DNA of 64,000 nucleotides from Bacteroidia bacterium (GCA_033391075.1 JAWPMV010000001.1:6634001-6698000); one strand, 5' to 3'; counted from the stretch's first letter, positions 17,872 through 26,959 are shown. A program made the numbers and translations. The notes: generated from the sequence alone by a model not told the origin.

Positions 17872-18866
17872 TGCAGCAATTTGAGAATTAAAAATACACC
17901 CAGCATTAACACTCCAAACAATCTGTCATTGCGAGCCTTTGACAAAGGCGAAGCAATTCCCTTGACCTAAAAAAGACTATTCGAGTCAAGGAGATTGCTT
18001 CGCCGGAAATTCCGACTCGCAATGACACAGCAGTGTCATAAAAAATGGAATGCGCTCCTCCCATTTTTTGCAAAAAAAGGGGAGGTTAGCCTGCGCGGAG
18101 GGGTTCCAGGAAACCACGTGCATACGCGCAATTAGAGATTAAATCTACGCATAGCAATAACACCTCAAACAATCTGTCATTGCGAGCCTTTGACAAAGGC
18201 GAAGCAATCCCCTTGACCTAAAAAAAAACTATTCGAGCCAAAGAGATTGCTTCGACGGAGATTCCGTCTCGCAATGACACGCTAGTGTAATAAGAAATGG
18301 AATGCGCACCTCCCATTTTTCCAACGAAAAAGGGGAGCTTGGCCTGCGCGGAGGGGTTCCAGGAAACCACGTGCATACGCCCATTTCGAATTAGATTTCC
18401 CCCCAGCATTAACACTCCAAACAATCTGTCATTGCGAGCCTTTGACAAAGGCGAAGCAATCCCCTTGACCTAAAAAGGATTATTCGAGTCAAGGAGATTG
18501 CTTCGCCTGTATTACAGGCTCGCAATGACACGCGAGTGTAATAAGAAATGGAATGCGCACCTCCCATTTTTCCAACGAAAAAGGGGAGGTTTGCCCGTGC
18601 GGAGGGGTTCAGGAAAATCAAGCGCACACGCCCATTTCGAATTAGATTTACACCCAGCATTAACACCCCAAACAATCTGTCATTGCGAGCCTTTGACAAA
18701 GGCGAAGCAATCCCCTTGACCTAAAAAGGATTATTCGAGCGAAGGAGATTGCTTCGCCTGTATTACAGGCTCGCAATGACACGGCAGTGTAATAAGAAAT
18801 GGAATGCGCACCTCCCATTTTTGCAAAATAAGGGGAGGTTGGCCCGAGCGGAGGGGTTCCAGGAGA
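17872..18866. repeat. tandem array of four ~251-bp units, each with a cruciform palindrome
   Basis: Palindromes at 17925-18026, 18176-18278, 18428-18529 and 18679-18780 recur every 251, 252 and 251 bp. A partial unit tail precedes them and the last unit ends against the viaA stop. Each unit is a GTCATTGCGAGC...GCTCGCAATGAC palindrome plus about 150 bp holding a second hairpin (ACCTCCC...GGGGAGG with A/T inner arms), then the sequence ACACCCAGCATTAACAC. Side-hairpin sequences differ between copies but stay self-complementary. Short open frames inside the array repeat the same peptide and are not genes. Confidence 0.92.
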
Positions 18867-18868
18867 GA

Positions 18869-20539
18869 TCAAATATCCATCTCCTGCAAACGCTCAAACG
18901 TCTGAAAGTGATCAATCGTCTGGCGCATGACTGCCGGATTGTCTATGTCGTAAACCCAATGATTGTCAAAAATGGGTAGGGGAGGGAGATCCGGATCAGG
19001 CCGGCGGGTGATAAAAAGGCTGTGGAAACGAGTGCCTCTTTTTCGGCGAGTATCCTGTATGGCATCAAACATCTTTCTGTCGATGCGAGGAATAACAAAA
19101 TCAGAGATGACCAAAACATCTGCGGTATGATAGGATTCCTTCTCCAGAATTTTGAGGGTTTCATCCAGGGCCGGTTGAATATCTGTCCCTCCATGAAAGC
19201 TCATGCGCAGGAAATCGATCAGACGCCCGTGATCATTCTCCATACCTGTCAATTCTAAGGCCTGAAATCCCGTGGAAAAGGAAATGAGAAAGGCCTTGCG
19301 TTTTTGAGGGAGGGCGATATTGAGCAAAGCTAAAGCGAGAGCCTTTGCGATGCGTTCGGGGCGGCCAAACATCGAACCGCTGGTATCAATACAAAGGATC
19401 ATCGGACCCTGTTTTTTGGTCTCAGATTTTTGAATGACTTCTTCCTGTATTTCTTCTGTGCCGCTTTCCTCTATCGATCTGTATTTGAAGGTGAGCAACT
19501 TCTTTTCGATGTATTTTTTGGACCAAATGAGTTCCATTTGTGGAGAGCTCAGATAGGTAATTTCCGAAGGAAGCATGGCAGACAAATGATCGCTATGATG
19601 GATGCCGACTATCTCTGACTTTCCATAGGGACTGGGCTTCCATTTTTGTCGGGGAATGGCCTTCATGACTTTTTTCTCCTCGACTACTTTGGCCTGTTTC
19701 TGCCAACGCCCCAGGATGTCTGCCAGTTCCCGGAGTTGTGAATCGCGCTCAAGGCTTTTGGCATATTCCTCCATTTCATCCCAATCGATCTTATTCCAAT
19801 TGCTGAGGGAGTCGTTCCAAATCTGTCCGAGGAAGTTGTAAAAAGGAGCCAGTAGTTCACCCAGTTCTTCCAGCTTGGATACTTTGCCTTTGAGGTCTTT
19901 GAAATAACTGTTCAGGCTTTCTTCTAAATAATCCTCTTCATGCCGGCTTTTTTTTCGGCCCAATAATTCCGACCAGTCATTGAGGATGTTTTGACGAATA
20001 ATAAGCAGGTTTTGCTCTGTCCGATTATTGGGAGATGCCGCTTCCTGTATTCCTGCATTTTCGCGGGAAAGGGCTTTCTCATAAAAATCCCAATTGGTCG
20101 ATTGTTTGGGATACAGCTCTTTAAGCGTCCTCAATTGCCCCTGCCAGCTGCTCAAGTCCCTGCTTCGCAAAACGCGATTCAAGGAATTGAAGTCCTTCTC
20201 TTCTTTAACATACTCATGGACAGAACTATAATCCTGATTGGTTTGACCGATCCATGAAAGGGTCTCCCGGGCAATGCTCAAGGCAAGGTCTTCATTGTTC
20301 AAGGTGAGATCACGCAAGGATTTATTCTCCAAAATGCGAATGAAGAGTCTGGCCCAATTGGGATAGCTTTGAGGAATCTCGGAATGCTTTACCTTGGGAA
20401 TGGCATCGAAGCCGGGATCGAGGAGATGAAAATACAGAAGCTCTGCCGCAAACCTTCGCAAGGCTTCCGTCATCAAATCCGATTTCTGGATGAAATCACT
20501 GAGTTCTTCCTCAATCCTTAACCATCGATTCGTAGGCAT
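18869..20539 (-). CDS. viaA: VWA-domain protein, ViaA-like partner of the MoxR ATPase
   Basis: 556-residue cytosolic protein with a C-terminal von Willebrand factor A domain (~378-550). The MIDAS motif is ILCIDTSGSMFG, with a following GGTDIQPAL threonine loop and ISDFVIPR. The N-terminal ~370 residues are helical. It partners the MoxR/RavA-type ATPase encoded upstream. Their frames overlap by 29 bp, indicating translational coupling. In E. coli RavA-ViaA assist Fe-S/respiratory complex and membrane stress functions. E. coli ViaA is about 480 residues, so this one is longer in the N-terminal part. It is the last gene of the minus-strand run and its stop touches the 251-bp repeat array, which may supply transcription termination. 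Confidence 0.85.
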   Translation of the reverse strand: MPTNRWLRIEEELSDFIQKSDLMTEALRRFAAELLYFHLLDPGFDAIPKVKHSEIPQSYPNWARLFIRILENKSLRDLTLNNEDLALSIARETLSWIGQTNQDYSSVHEYVKEEKDFNSLNRVLRSRDLSSWQGQLRTLKELYPKQSTNWDFYEKALSRENAGIQEAASPNNRTEQNLLIIRQNILNDWSELLGRKKSRHEEDYLEESLNSYFKDLKGKVSKLEELGELLAPFYNFLGQIWNDSLSNWNKIDWDEMEEYAKSLERDSQLRELADILGRWQKQAKVVEEKKVMKAIPRQKWKPSPYGKSEIVGIHHSDHLSAMLPSEITYLSSPQMELIWSKKYIEKKLLTFKYRSIEESGTEEIQEEVIQKSETKKQGPMILCIDTSGSMFGRPERIAKALALALLNIALPQKRKAFLISFSTGFQALELTGMENDHGRLIDFLRMSFHGGTDIQPALDETLKILEKESYHTADVLVISDFVIPRIDRKMFDAIQDTRRKRGTRFHSLFITRRPDPDLPPLPIFDNHWVYDIDNPAVMRQTIDHFQTFERLQEMDI

Positions 20540-22067
20540 GTCGAGTCTTTTCTATCTCCAATTTCATATCCAGTAAGTCATGCATGGTTTGGTCCAGGCC
20601 CTGAAAAACATGTTGACTGTACTCTTCTGAGAGAAAGAGATGATCATCCATATGTATCTCATCTTCCATCTTTTGCTTCTCCAAAGCTTCCAGCTGCTTT
20701 TCACAGGTGTCCAACAAAAGTTTTATCTGGGTATCCCAAATCCGGATCATGGCCTGACTGGGTTCTTTCGAAATGACTTTCTCGACTTCGGTTTGCTCTG
20801 TATCGAAAGGGGATTCCTTGCCTTTATTCTCAATCAGCAAATCCGATTTAAATTCTATCTCGGCTGTTTGAAAAGGACGGAAACTTCTGGCAGCCTCTTC
20901 AAAAACGGGAATAAAGGCTTTCTCTTCTTTCTTTACTTTTTCAAAATCTGCCGTCCGAATAAAAACGGCACTTTCTCCCCAGAAATCCATGACTTTGTAA
21001 TACTCCTGGCCTTTATCGTCTTTGGTAACTTTTTTGACCTCTAGCTGCTCAATCAGTACTTCCTGGGTTTCGCTACGAATCTCTTCTTTCAAAGTATCCA
21101 GCTCTTCAGTCAACATAGTCAGATTGACCAGTTTCCGATATCCATAACTTGCAATACATCCCAGGACCAGATCATAAGATTCTTTGATTTCATCTTCTCT
21201 ATCCCAAATGCAATCCTGAATAAGAAAGCAGTCCATAACCATGACTTTTTTCCGCCCATTCAGGAAAGCAGAACTTCGAAGCAAACGGGTGATTTTTCTC
21301 CACCTCCGATCCGACACATAAATTTGTCTGCTTTCATCAGCCGTCACATTCCTCTGAGCGAGTATCCGCCTGACATGATGGATCAAGCCCAAAATATGAT
21401 CGGGCACTTCAACCTCATCGATATCATCTTCCCAGGCATCGTACTCCGCGTCTGTGATTCGCATCTCCTGATCAATCAGAGAATCTTCATCCATCTTCCC
21501 CTTCATGGTGATCATGCGGTTGAATAAATCTTCATCTTCAATTCCCCCTACCATCAGCCGGATCAGAAAACGGTCATAAATTGCCTCGAGTCCTTCTCCT
21601 TTCAATGGAAGTTCATTGGAAGCTGAAATCAAACCACGGATGTTTACTTTGAATACCTGATCCCCATTTCGGTAAATCTTTTCATTGAGAACCGTAAGCA
21701 AAGAGTTTTGGATGGGAGGACTAGATTTCCAGATTTCATCCAGAAAGACGATGTTGGCGCCTGGTAGGTAATTTTCTGTGAGGCGTTCATATTTATCTTC
21801 GTCCTTGAGCTTGCTGATGGAAACCGGACCAAATACTTCATCAGGCGTACTGAATTTCCCCATCAGGTATTCAAAAGATTTCGCATCCTTGAATGCGTAT
21901 TTCAATCTCCTTGCTGCCATACTTTTTGCTACTCCCGGAGGTCCCAGCAGAAAAATACTTTCTCCCGCAATGGCAGAAAGGAAAGCCAGTCCCACGACCT
22001 TCTCTTTTTCGAAGAGGCCTTCATTGAGTTGCTTCAGTAAGTAGGCTATGCGCTTCTTTATGTTCAA
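20511..22067 (-). CDS. ravA: MoxR-family AAA+ ATPase, RavA-like
   Basis: 518-residue AAA+ ATPase of the MoxR family, RavA branch. Walker A GPPGVAKS at ~42-49, Walker B ANIVFLDEIWK at ~104-113, then the RavA-typical LLTVLNEKIYRNG and SDRRWRKITRLLRSSA lid segment. The C-terminal ~150 residues are acidic and helical, where RavA carries its LARA/triple-helical parts. It probably acts as a chaperone-like motor with the downstream VWA protein. The only start in a sensible place is a TTG at 22067, one base after the lpxK stop, which suggests tight coupling. No ATG is available upstream of Walker A. Confidence 0.87.
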   Translation of the reverse strand: MNIKKRIAYLLKQLNEGLFEKEKVVGLAFLSAIAGESIFLLGPPGVAKSMAARRLKYAFKDAKSFEYLMGKFSTPDEVFGPVSISKLKDEDKYERLTENYLPGANIVFLDEIWKSSPPIQNSLLTVLNEKIYRNGDQVFKVNIRGLISASNELPLKGEGLEAIYDRFLIRLMVGGIEDEDLFNRMITMKGKMDEDSLIDQEMRITDAEYDAWEDDIDEVEVPDHILGLIHHVRRILAQRNVTADESRQIYVSDRRWRKITRLLRSSAFLNGRKKVMVMDCFLIQDCIWDREDEIKESYDLVLGCIASYGYRKLVNLTMLTEELDTLKEEIRSETQEVLIEQLEVKKVTKDDKGQEYYKVMDFWGESAVFIRTADFEKVKKEEKAFIPVFEEAARSFRPFQTAEIEFKSDLLIENKGKESPFDTEQTEVEKVISKEPSQAMIRIWDTQIKLLLDTCEKQLEALEKQKMEDEIHMDDHLFLSEEYSQHVFQGLDQTMHDLLDMKLEIEKTRHAYESMVKD

Positions 22068-22068
22068 A

Positions 22069-23136
22069 CTAATTTTGTGTTGAGTTGTCTCTGTGTGTTT
22101 TCAAGTTAAGTCCCTCCAGCTTTTCTAGCAAAAATTCCTCTCCCTGTAAAAACTTGAGCTGAATGGGAATGTAGTAGAAAGCCTCTCCGCTTAGTCTCTC
22201 CGAAAAGCTTTTGTTGAGCAAGCGGTAGAAATCCTTTTCGGTGCAAAGGAAGATGCTATTTGCTCCCTTCTCCTTCAATAGGCGATCGATATCTTTTCCC
22301 TTGAAATCATAATGATCCCCAAATTTGATATGCTTTTTCAGCTTCCATCCAGCGGCTTGAATTTGGGCTTCGAAAAAGTCTGGATTCCCGATTCCTGAAA
22401 AAAGAACTACTTCTTTCTCCTCCTTCAAATTCATTTCTGTGAAGTCTTGAGATGGATCAAAAGCTTTGATTTCCTTTTGCTCCACTTGCATAAAAGCTAC
22501 TTTCTTTTGCCAGCGAGATAGTTTTGGAGTAATGTTCTCAATTTGCGAATCATGTTTAATCTTATTGACCAGCAATAAATCCGCCCGCTTTAGGCCCTTG
22601 ATACTTTCTCTTAACGTCCCTGCCGGAACTACCCAATCTTCAACAGGCAATCGGTTTGCGTCTATCAAAAGCAGGTCCAGATCGCGAGCTACTTTTCTAT
22701 GCTGAAAGGCATCATCCAAAATGATGAGTTCGACCTCTTCCTTCAATAATTCCCGAATGCCTTTTTCTCTATTTTCTGAAACCGCCACGGGAAATTTGGG
22801 AAACTTATGAGCCACCTGAAAAGCTTCATCTCCATAGTCATCTGCATTTCCAGAATGAGGGTCTACCCGAAGATAGCCTTTGGTTTTTCTCCCATAACCC
22901 CGACTCAGGTAAGCAGCTTTGATTCCTCTTTCCTCCATCTTCCTTAGTAGAAATTCGGCCATAGGAGTTTTGCCGGTTCCTCCCATGGAAATATTTCCCA
23001 CAGAAATTACAGGGACAGGGGCATTATAAATTTTGAAGATATGCTGCTCGTAGCAAAAATTGCGGATTGCGAGTATCGCCCCATATAGGAGAGAGAAGGG
23101 GAGGAGTAAAATGGAAAGGAAAGTAGGTACTCGCAC
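22069..23136 (-). CDS. lpxK: tetraacyldisaccharide 4'-kinase
   Basis: 355-residue inner-membrane-associated kinase of lipid A synthesis. It phosphorylates the 4' position of the tetraacyl disaccharide-1-phosphate. An N-terminal hydrophobic anchor (TFLSILLLPFSLLYGAIL) precedes the P-loop VGNISMGGTGKTPMAEFL. Further family motifs are LSRGYGRKTKG, DYGDEAFQVA and LIILDDAFQHRKVARDLDLLL, plus PAGTLRES. Length is normal. The start is a GTG at 23136, because the next upstream codons reach a stop. It follows the PAS-like gene by 42 bp and is followed after 1 bp by ravA. It proves an outer membrane with lipid A. Confidence 0.95.
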   Translation of the reverse strand: MRVPTFLSILLLPFSLLYGAILAIRNFCYEQHIFKIYNAPVPVISVGNISMGGTGKTPMAEFLLRKMEERGIKAAYLSRGYGRKTKGYLRVDPHSGNADDYGDEAFQVAHKFPKFPVAVSENREKGIRELLKEEVELIILDDAFQHRKVARDLDLLLIDANRLPVEDWVVPAGTLRESIKGLKRADLLLVNKIKHDSQIENITPKLSRWQKKVAFMQVEQKEIKAFDPSQDFTEMNLKEEKEVVLFSGIGNPDFFEAQIQAAGWKLKKHIKFGDHYDFKGKDIDRLLKEKGANSIFLCTEKDFYRLLNKSFSERLSGEAFYYIPIQLKFLQGEEFLLEKLEGLNLKTHRDNSTQN

Positions 23137-23178
23137 AATCTTTCAAATGGATGTGCCACAAGATAATGATCTTTTAGA

Positions 23179-23583
23179 TCAGCCGGCTTTCTTGCTTCGG
23201 GTCTCTTTTTCCATCAGCAATTCATTTCGCTGTTGCTGGATTTTCTGGTAATAGCGGTAAACAGAACTGTTATCAATCGCCAGCCAGGCTCTCAGGTCCG
23301 GGTAATCGGGATGAACACTGATTTGGAAGTCAAAAAATCCCTTTCTACCAAAAAAATCAAACTCTACGCATGGGATAAAGATGGGATCAGATTTCGTATG
23401 CATCCCTTCTATCAGTCGCTCCATACTTTTGAACAAAGGATCCAGGTCGTAAAGAGAACTATTGATGAAAGCACTTATATCTTCCATGCTTTGGCAAGAG
23501 TTAAGCATAGGGCCATCCTTCCCAAATACAATTACCTGGGTTTTGGGTTCGATAAGGCTCAATTTCAACTCATCAAGATTCAT
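23179..23583 (-). CDS. small PAS-like protein of the GTPase module
   Basis: 134-residue soluble protein. The pattern VIVFGKDGPMLNS near the start, a helical middle (LFKSMERLIEGM), a strand pair (FIPCVEFDFFGRKGFFDFQI) and WLAIDNSSVYRYYQKIQQQRNELLMEK at the end resemble a PAS domain followed by the coiled-coil that usually leads into a histidine kinase, but no kinase is attached. Its start overlaps the Rab-like GTPase gene by 11 bp, so the two are almost certainly translated together. It may be a sensor or effector of the GTPase. Identification as PAS is by pattern only. Confidence 0.6.
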   Translation of the reverse strand: MNLDELKLSLIEPKTQVIVFGKDGPMLNSCQSMEDISAFINSSLYDLDPLFKSMERLIEGMHTKSDPIFIPCVEFDFFGRKGFFDFQISVHPDYPDLRAWLAIDNSSVYRYYQKIQQQRNELLMEKETRSKKAG

Positions 23584-24085
23584 GGGCAGCTAATAATTTG
23601 CTGGCAAGCATATTAAACAAGTCTTCCACATTATCATTCTCTTTGGCACTGGTACTTATGTCTGGTCTGATTTCGCAGGAGGCCAGCACCTCTTCCAGTT
23701 CGCTTGCTGAAAGGAGGTCTTTTTTATTTGCAGCAATCACCATTTCAGCTCCGGGGACCATGCTCTGGATCATGTGCAATTTGGTCTTCAAATCCTCATA
23801 AGTTGAGGGCCTGCTCACATCAATGACGTAAATAAAACCTCCACATCCATTGAGGTAATACTGTGGGATATGCGCCATATTTTCCTGTCCCGCAATATCC
23901 CAAATGATCAACTCCAGTCTGTGATCTCCCAATTCTACGGTCTTCTTATCGACTTTCAAACCGATAGTTGACAAATAACTTTCAGGGAATTTTTGTTCTA
24001 CAAACTGACTGATCAAAGAGGTTTTTCCTACTGCATGATAGCCCAGAAGAGCGATCTTCTTACTTATCCAATTGGTTGAATCCAT
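23573..24085 (-). CDS. Rab/Ras-like small GTPase
   Basis: 170-residue stand-alone small GTPase strikingly like eukaryotic Rab/Ras proteins. G1 GYHAVGKTS (~15-23), switch I YLSTIGLKVDKK with Thr40, G3 WDIAGQE (~62-68) keeping the catalytic Gln, G4 NKKD (~120-123), and G5 TSAKE (~145-149). It lacks a C-terminal prenylation motif and ends AAHES. Bacterial relatives (MglA, the Rab-like 'Roc/Rup' groups) act in polarity, motility or unknown roles. ATG at 24085 chosen; a TTG at 24106 is the alternative. It overlaps both neighbours (a longin-like protein upstream, a PAS-like protein downstream), forming a compact three-gene module. Confidence 0.9.
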   Translation of the reverse strand: MDSTNWISKKIALLGYHAVGKTSLISQFVEQKFPESYLSTIGLKVDKKTVELGDHRLELIIWDIAGQENMAHIPQYYLNGCGGFIYVIDVSRPSTYEDLKTKLHMIQSMVPGAEMVIAANKKDLLSASELEEVLASCEIRPDISTSAKENDNVEDLFNMLASKLLAAHES

Positions 24086-24914
24086 AAAAGTGTTCCTTAA
24101 GCTCAAGGGAAAGGGAGTCTATAACGGCTTTATTGAGGGATTGATCGGTGATCACATCATTCTTTTCGCAAAATGCGAATATGCTGTTTTGAAGTTTTTC
24201 TTTAAACTCTGCTTTAATAGGTCCTTTCTCTACTGCTGCGAAATAAAAAGTCTTAAAATTGAAAATTAATATGGTATATGATTCATATTCCAGGGTTTCT
24301 AACTCCTGTGAAGTTTTCTCAAAAGCGTGTTCAATAAAACTCTTGATCCCTGTCAACATGCCTGCAATCATATCTGGATGCGAAACATCATTGAGTGAAA
24401 AATGCCCCATCAGCAAACCATCCTCTTTCCGAATCACAAATATTTCCTCCAATATGGCAATAACCCCTTCTCTCATCAACATCTCCTGATAGGATACGCC
24501 AGAGAAAAATGCTTTCACCCGAAAGCGGAAATTTGCAAAAGGATCTTCCAATCTATCATCAACTCTCTGGCTGATCCGGTCAATCTCTGCACGGATATAT
24601 TTGGCAATAAGCTTACCAATAATGGGATACAATGCATCGATGATCTCATCTTGCGAATCTCTTATTTGAGCTTTGATCGCTGTGGCAAGGTATTTGGAAA
24701 ACAAATCGGGAAAGTTCTCCTGTAAATAGCTGATGTTTTTTTCAAAATGAGGCTTTATTTTTTCTTCAAATAACTCCTCATCCCGAATTTCTTCCTGCAA
24801 TGAGTCAATACGCGAGATAAATTCCGCTTTTTCTTCGGAATCATCGAATCGGAGCAAGCTCCTCAACTCATTTAACAGGCCTTCAGCCTCTTTTTTAGAT
24901 TGAACTTGTAGCAA
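24060..24914 (-). CDS. helical protein with longin/roadblock-like C-terminal domain, GTPase partner
   Basis: 284 residues. The first ~135 are charged and helical (LLRFDDSEEKAEFISRIDSL...). The rest (from YQEMLMREGVIAILEEIFVI) alternates strands and helices in a longin/roadblock-like order: ILEEIFVIRKEDGLLMGHFS, a helix MIAGMLTGIKSFIEHAFEK, strands YESYTILIFNFKTFYFAAV, and a final helix. Longin and roadblock domains are the usual partners and GAP/GEF platforms of small GTPases (MglB for MglA). Here the gene overlaps the Rab-like GTPase gene by 26 bp, so a regulatory complex is the natural reading. Fold assignment is by eye and tentative. First gene of the minus-strand run. Confidence 0.6.
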   Translation of the reverse strand: MLQVQSKKEAEGLLNELRSLLRFDDSEEKAEFISRIDSLQEEIRDEELFEEKIKPHFEKNISYLQENFPDLFSKYLATAIKAQIRDSQDEIIDALYPIIGKLIAKYIRAEIDRISQRVDDRLEDPFANFRFRVKAFFSGVSYQEMLMREGVIAILEEIFVIRKEDGLLMGHFSLNDVSHPDMIAGMLTGIKSFIEHAFEKTSQELETLEYESYTILIFNFKTFYFAAVEKGPIKAEFKEKLQNSIFAFCEKNDVITDQSLNKAVIDSLSLELKEHFYGFNQLDK

Positions 24915-25111
24915 TTGCTAAAAAATTTTTCCTTACAAAATACACGCAGGACATGAATTATCCCATAAAGAGCAAAGTTTATTTGAGAATCCCTACCCTG
25001 AATATTATAACTTTTTTAATTTCGCGCTAATTAAACCGAATTTTACTTAGAACTTCCTTGGTAAATTCTAATGCCATTGAATTTAACCCTATATAAATAT
25101 TGACAACGGAT

Positions 25112-26959
25112 ATGGAAAAAGGTAACATTTCAGTCAGTACGGAGAATATATTTCCTATCATCAAACAGTCGCTCTATTCAGAACAGGAAATTTTCTTGCG
25201 CGAACTGGTTTCTAATGCTGTCGATGCCACTCAAAAATTAAAATACCTTTCCTCAAAAGGAGAATTTACGGGAGAAGAGGGAGACCTCACCATTCGTATT
25301 AAGATTGACTCAGAAGCCAAGACCCTGCACATCAGCGATACCGGGATTGGTATGACAGAAGAAGAAGTAAAAAAATACCTGAACGTAGTCGCATTTTCCG
25401 GGGCAGAAGAATTCCTCAAAAAATATAAAGATGCCGACAAGCAGGAAGATATTATTGGGCGATTTGGCCTGGGCTTCTATTCCGCATTTATGGTAGCCGA
25501 TACCGTAGATGTGATCAGCCTTTCTTTTAAAGAAGGGAGTGAGGCGGTCAAGTGGACCTGTGATGGGACGACTTCTTACAGCATTGACAAAGGAGAAAAA
25601 GAGAGTAGGGGAACCGAAATCATTCTTCATCTCTCTGAAGATGCTCAGGAGTATCTTGAAGATGAGAAGATCAAAGGCATCCTCAACAAGTATTGCAAAT
25701 TCCTGCCGGTTGAGATCAGCTTCAATAATGAAGTAATCAACAATCCCAATCCTCTTTGGAAAAACCCCCCTTCTGAATTGAAGGATGAGGATTATCAGGA
25801 ATTCTTCAAAGAGCTGTATCCTTTTTCTGAGGAACCCCTCTTTTGGATTCACCTCAATGTTGATTATCCCTTCAATCTGACCGGGATACTTTATTTCCCG
25901 AAAATTCGTCAGGACATCGATCCCAGGAAAAATAATATCCAACTGTATTCTCGTCAGGTATTCATTACGGATGAAGTAAATCAGATCGTACCGGATTATT
26001 TGATGTTGCTGCAGGGGGTGATTGACTCTCCAGACATCCCTCTTAATGTTTCTCGTAGCTACCTCCAGGGAGATGCTAATGTGAAAAAGATCAGTAGCTA
26101 TATCACCCGTAAAGTTGCGGATAAGCTAAATGAGATTTTTAAAGAAGACAGAGGGAAATTCGAAGAAAAATGGCAAGACATTTCTGTATTTGTGAAATAC
26201 GGAATGCTGACTGATGATAAATTCAAGGAGAAAGCGAGCAGCTTTGTTTTACTTGAAAATGTCCATAGCAATTTTTACACGCTTGATGACTATCGGGAGA
26301 AAATTGCCAAAAAGCAGACAGATAAAGATGAGAATGTCGTATATCTCTATGCTACTGATAAAGCGAGCCAGGATATGTACATCTCGGCAGCTGATAGCAA
26401 AGACTATGATGTCCTCCATATGAATGGCGTTTTGGACAGCCACTTTATCGGCCTCCTGGAAAGAGATACTGAAAAGTCTCGTTGGGTACGGGTAGATTCA
26501 GATACGCTTGAAAAACTCATCCCGAAAGCCGAGGAGGAGAAAGAAGCGGATGAGGGCTCTCTGCTTTTAAGTGAAGAAGACGAGCAAAAGATCAAAGTCG
26601 TCTTTGAAGAAGCGGTTGAAAAACCCGGTATGGTAGTCGTGATGGAAAAACTCAGTAGCGATTCTCTACCTGTTCAAATCACACGTCCTGAATTTATGAG
26701 ACGGATGAAAGAAATGGCAGCTGTAGGTGGTGGCGGAATGACGATGATGGGAGAAATGCCGGATAATTTCAATCTGGTTGTAAATACCCAACATCCCCTG
26801 GTTCAGGCTATGGTTGAAAGTCGTGTTCGTAAAGACACCGCTCGTCAATTGATCGACCTCGCTTTACTTTCTCAGCATATGCTGGAAGGAAAGGATTTGA
26901 CAGAATTTATTCACCGCAGCGTGGATATTCTGGCGAAAAAGCGTGTGAAGAAGAAATAA
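25112..26959 (+). CDS. htpG: molecular chaperone HtpG (Hsp90)
   Basis: 615-residue cytosolic Hsp90. The GHKL ATPase N-domain shows LRELVSNAVDAT (ATP-binding Asn/Asp), ISDTGIGMT, and IIGRFGLGFYSAFMVAD (lid and G motifs). The middle domain follows with RQVFITDEV and IDSPDIPLNVSRSYLQ, then a C-terminal dimerisation domain ending in a Lys-rich tail. There is no eukaryotic MEEVD. ATG at 25112 (MEKGNISVSTENIF) is preferred over a TTG 12 bp upstream. Single gene with a perfect 12-bp terminator after it. Divergent from the GTPase module with about 200 bp between them. Confidence 0.97.
   Translation: MEKGNISVSTENIFPIIKQSLYSEQEIFLRELVSNAVDATQKLKYLSSKGEFTGEEGDLTIRIKIDSEAKTLHISDTGIGMTEEEVKKYLNVVAFSGAEEFLKKYKDADKQEDIIGRFGLGFYSAFMVADTVDVISLSFKEGSEAVKWTCDGTTSYSIDKGEKESRGTEIILHLSEDAQEYLEDEKIKGILNKYCKFLPVEISFNNEVINNPNPLWKNPPSELKDEDYQEFFKELYPFSEEPLFWIHLNVDYPFNLTGILYFPKIRQDIDPRKNNIQLYSRQVFITDEVNQIVPDYLMLLQGVIDSPDIPLNVSRSYLQGDANVKKISSYITRKVADKLNEIFKEDRGKFEEKWQDISVFVKYGMLTDDKFKEKASSFVLLENVHSNFYTLDDYREKIAKKQTDKDENVVYLYATDKASQDMYISAADSKDYDVLHMNGVLDSHFIGLLERDTEKSRWVRVDSDTLEKLIPKAEEEKEADEGSLLLSEEDEQKIKVVFEEAVEKPGMVVVMEKLSSDSLPVQITRPEFMRRMKEMAAVGGGGMTMMGEMPDNFNLVVNTQHPLVQAMVESRVRKDTARQLIDLALLSQHMLEGKDLTEFIHRSVDILAKKRVKKK

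Noticed and set aside
17872-18866. An insertion sequence at the array
   Set aside because: No transposase-like frame and no target-site duplication is visible. The unit is a palindromic repeat with flank.
18218-18872. Several 70-96-codon open frames in the 251-bp array that share the peptide MSKARNDRLFGV
   Set aside because: They are the same repeat read in the same frame in each unit. The peptide is dictated by the palindrome, the frames lie entirely in repeat DNA, and there is no start-site or domain support.
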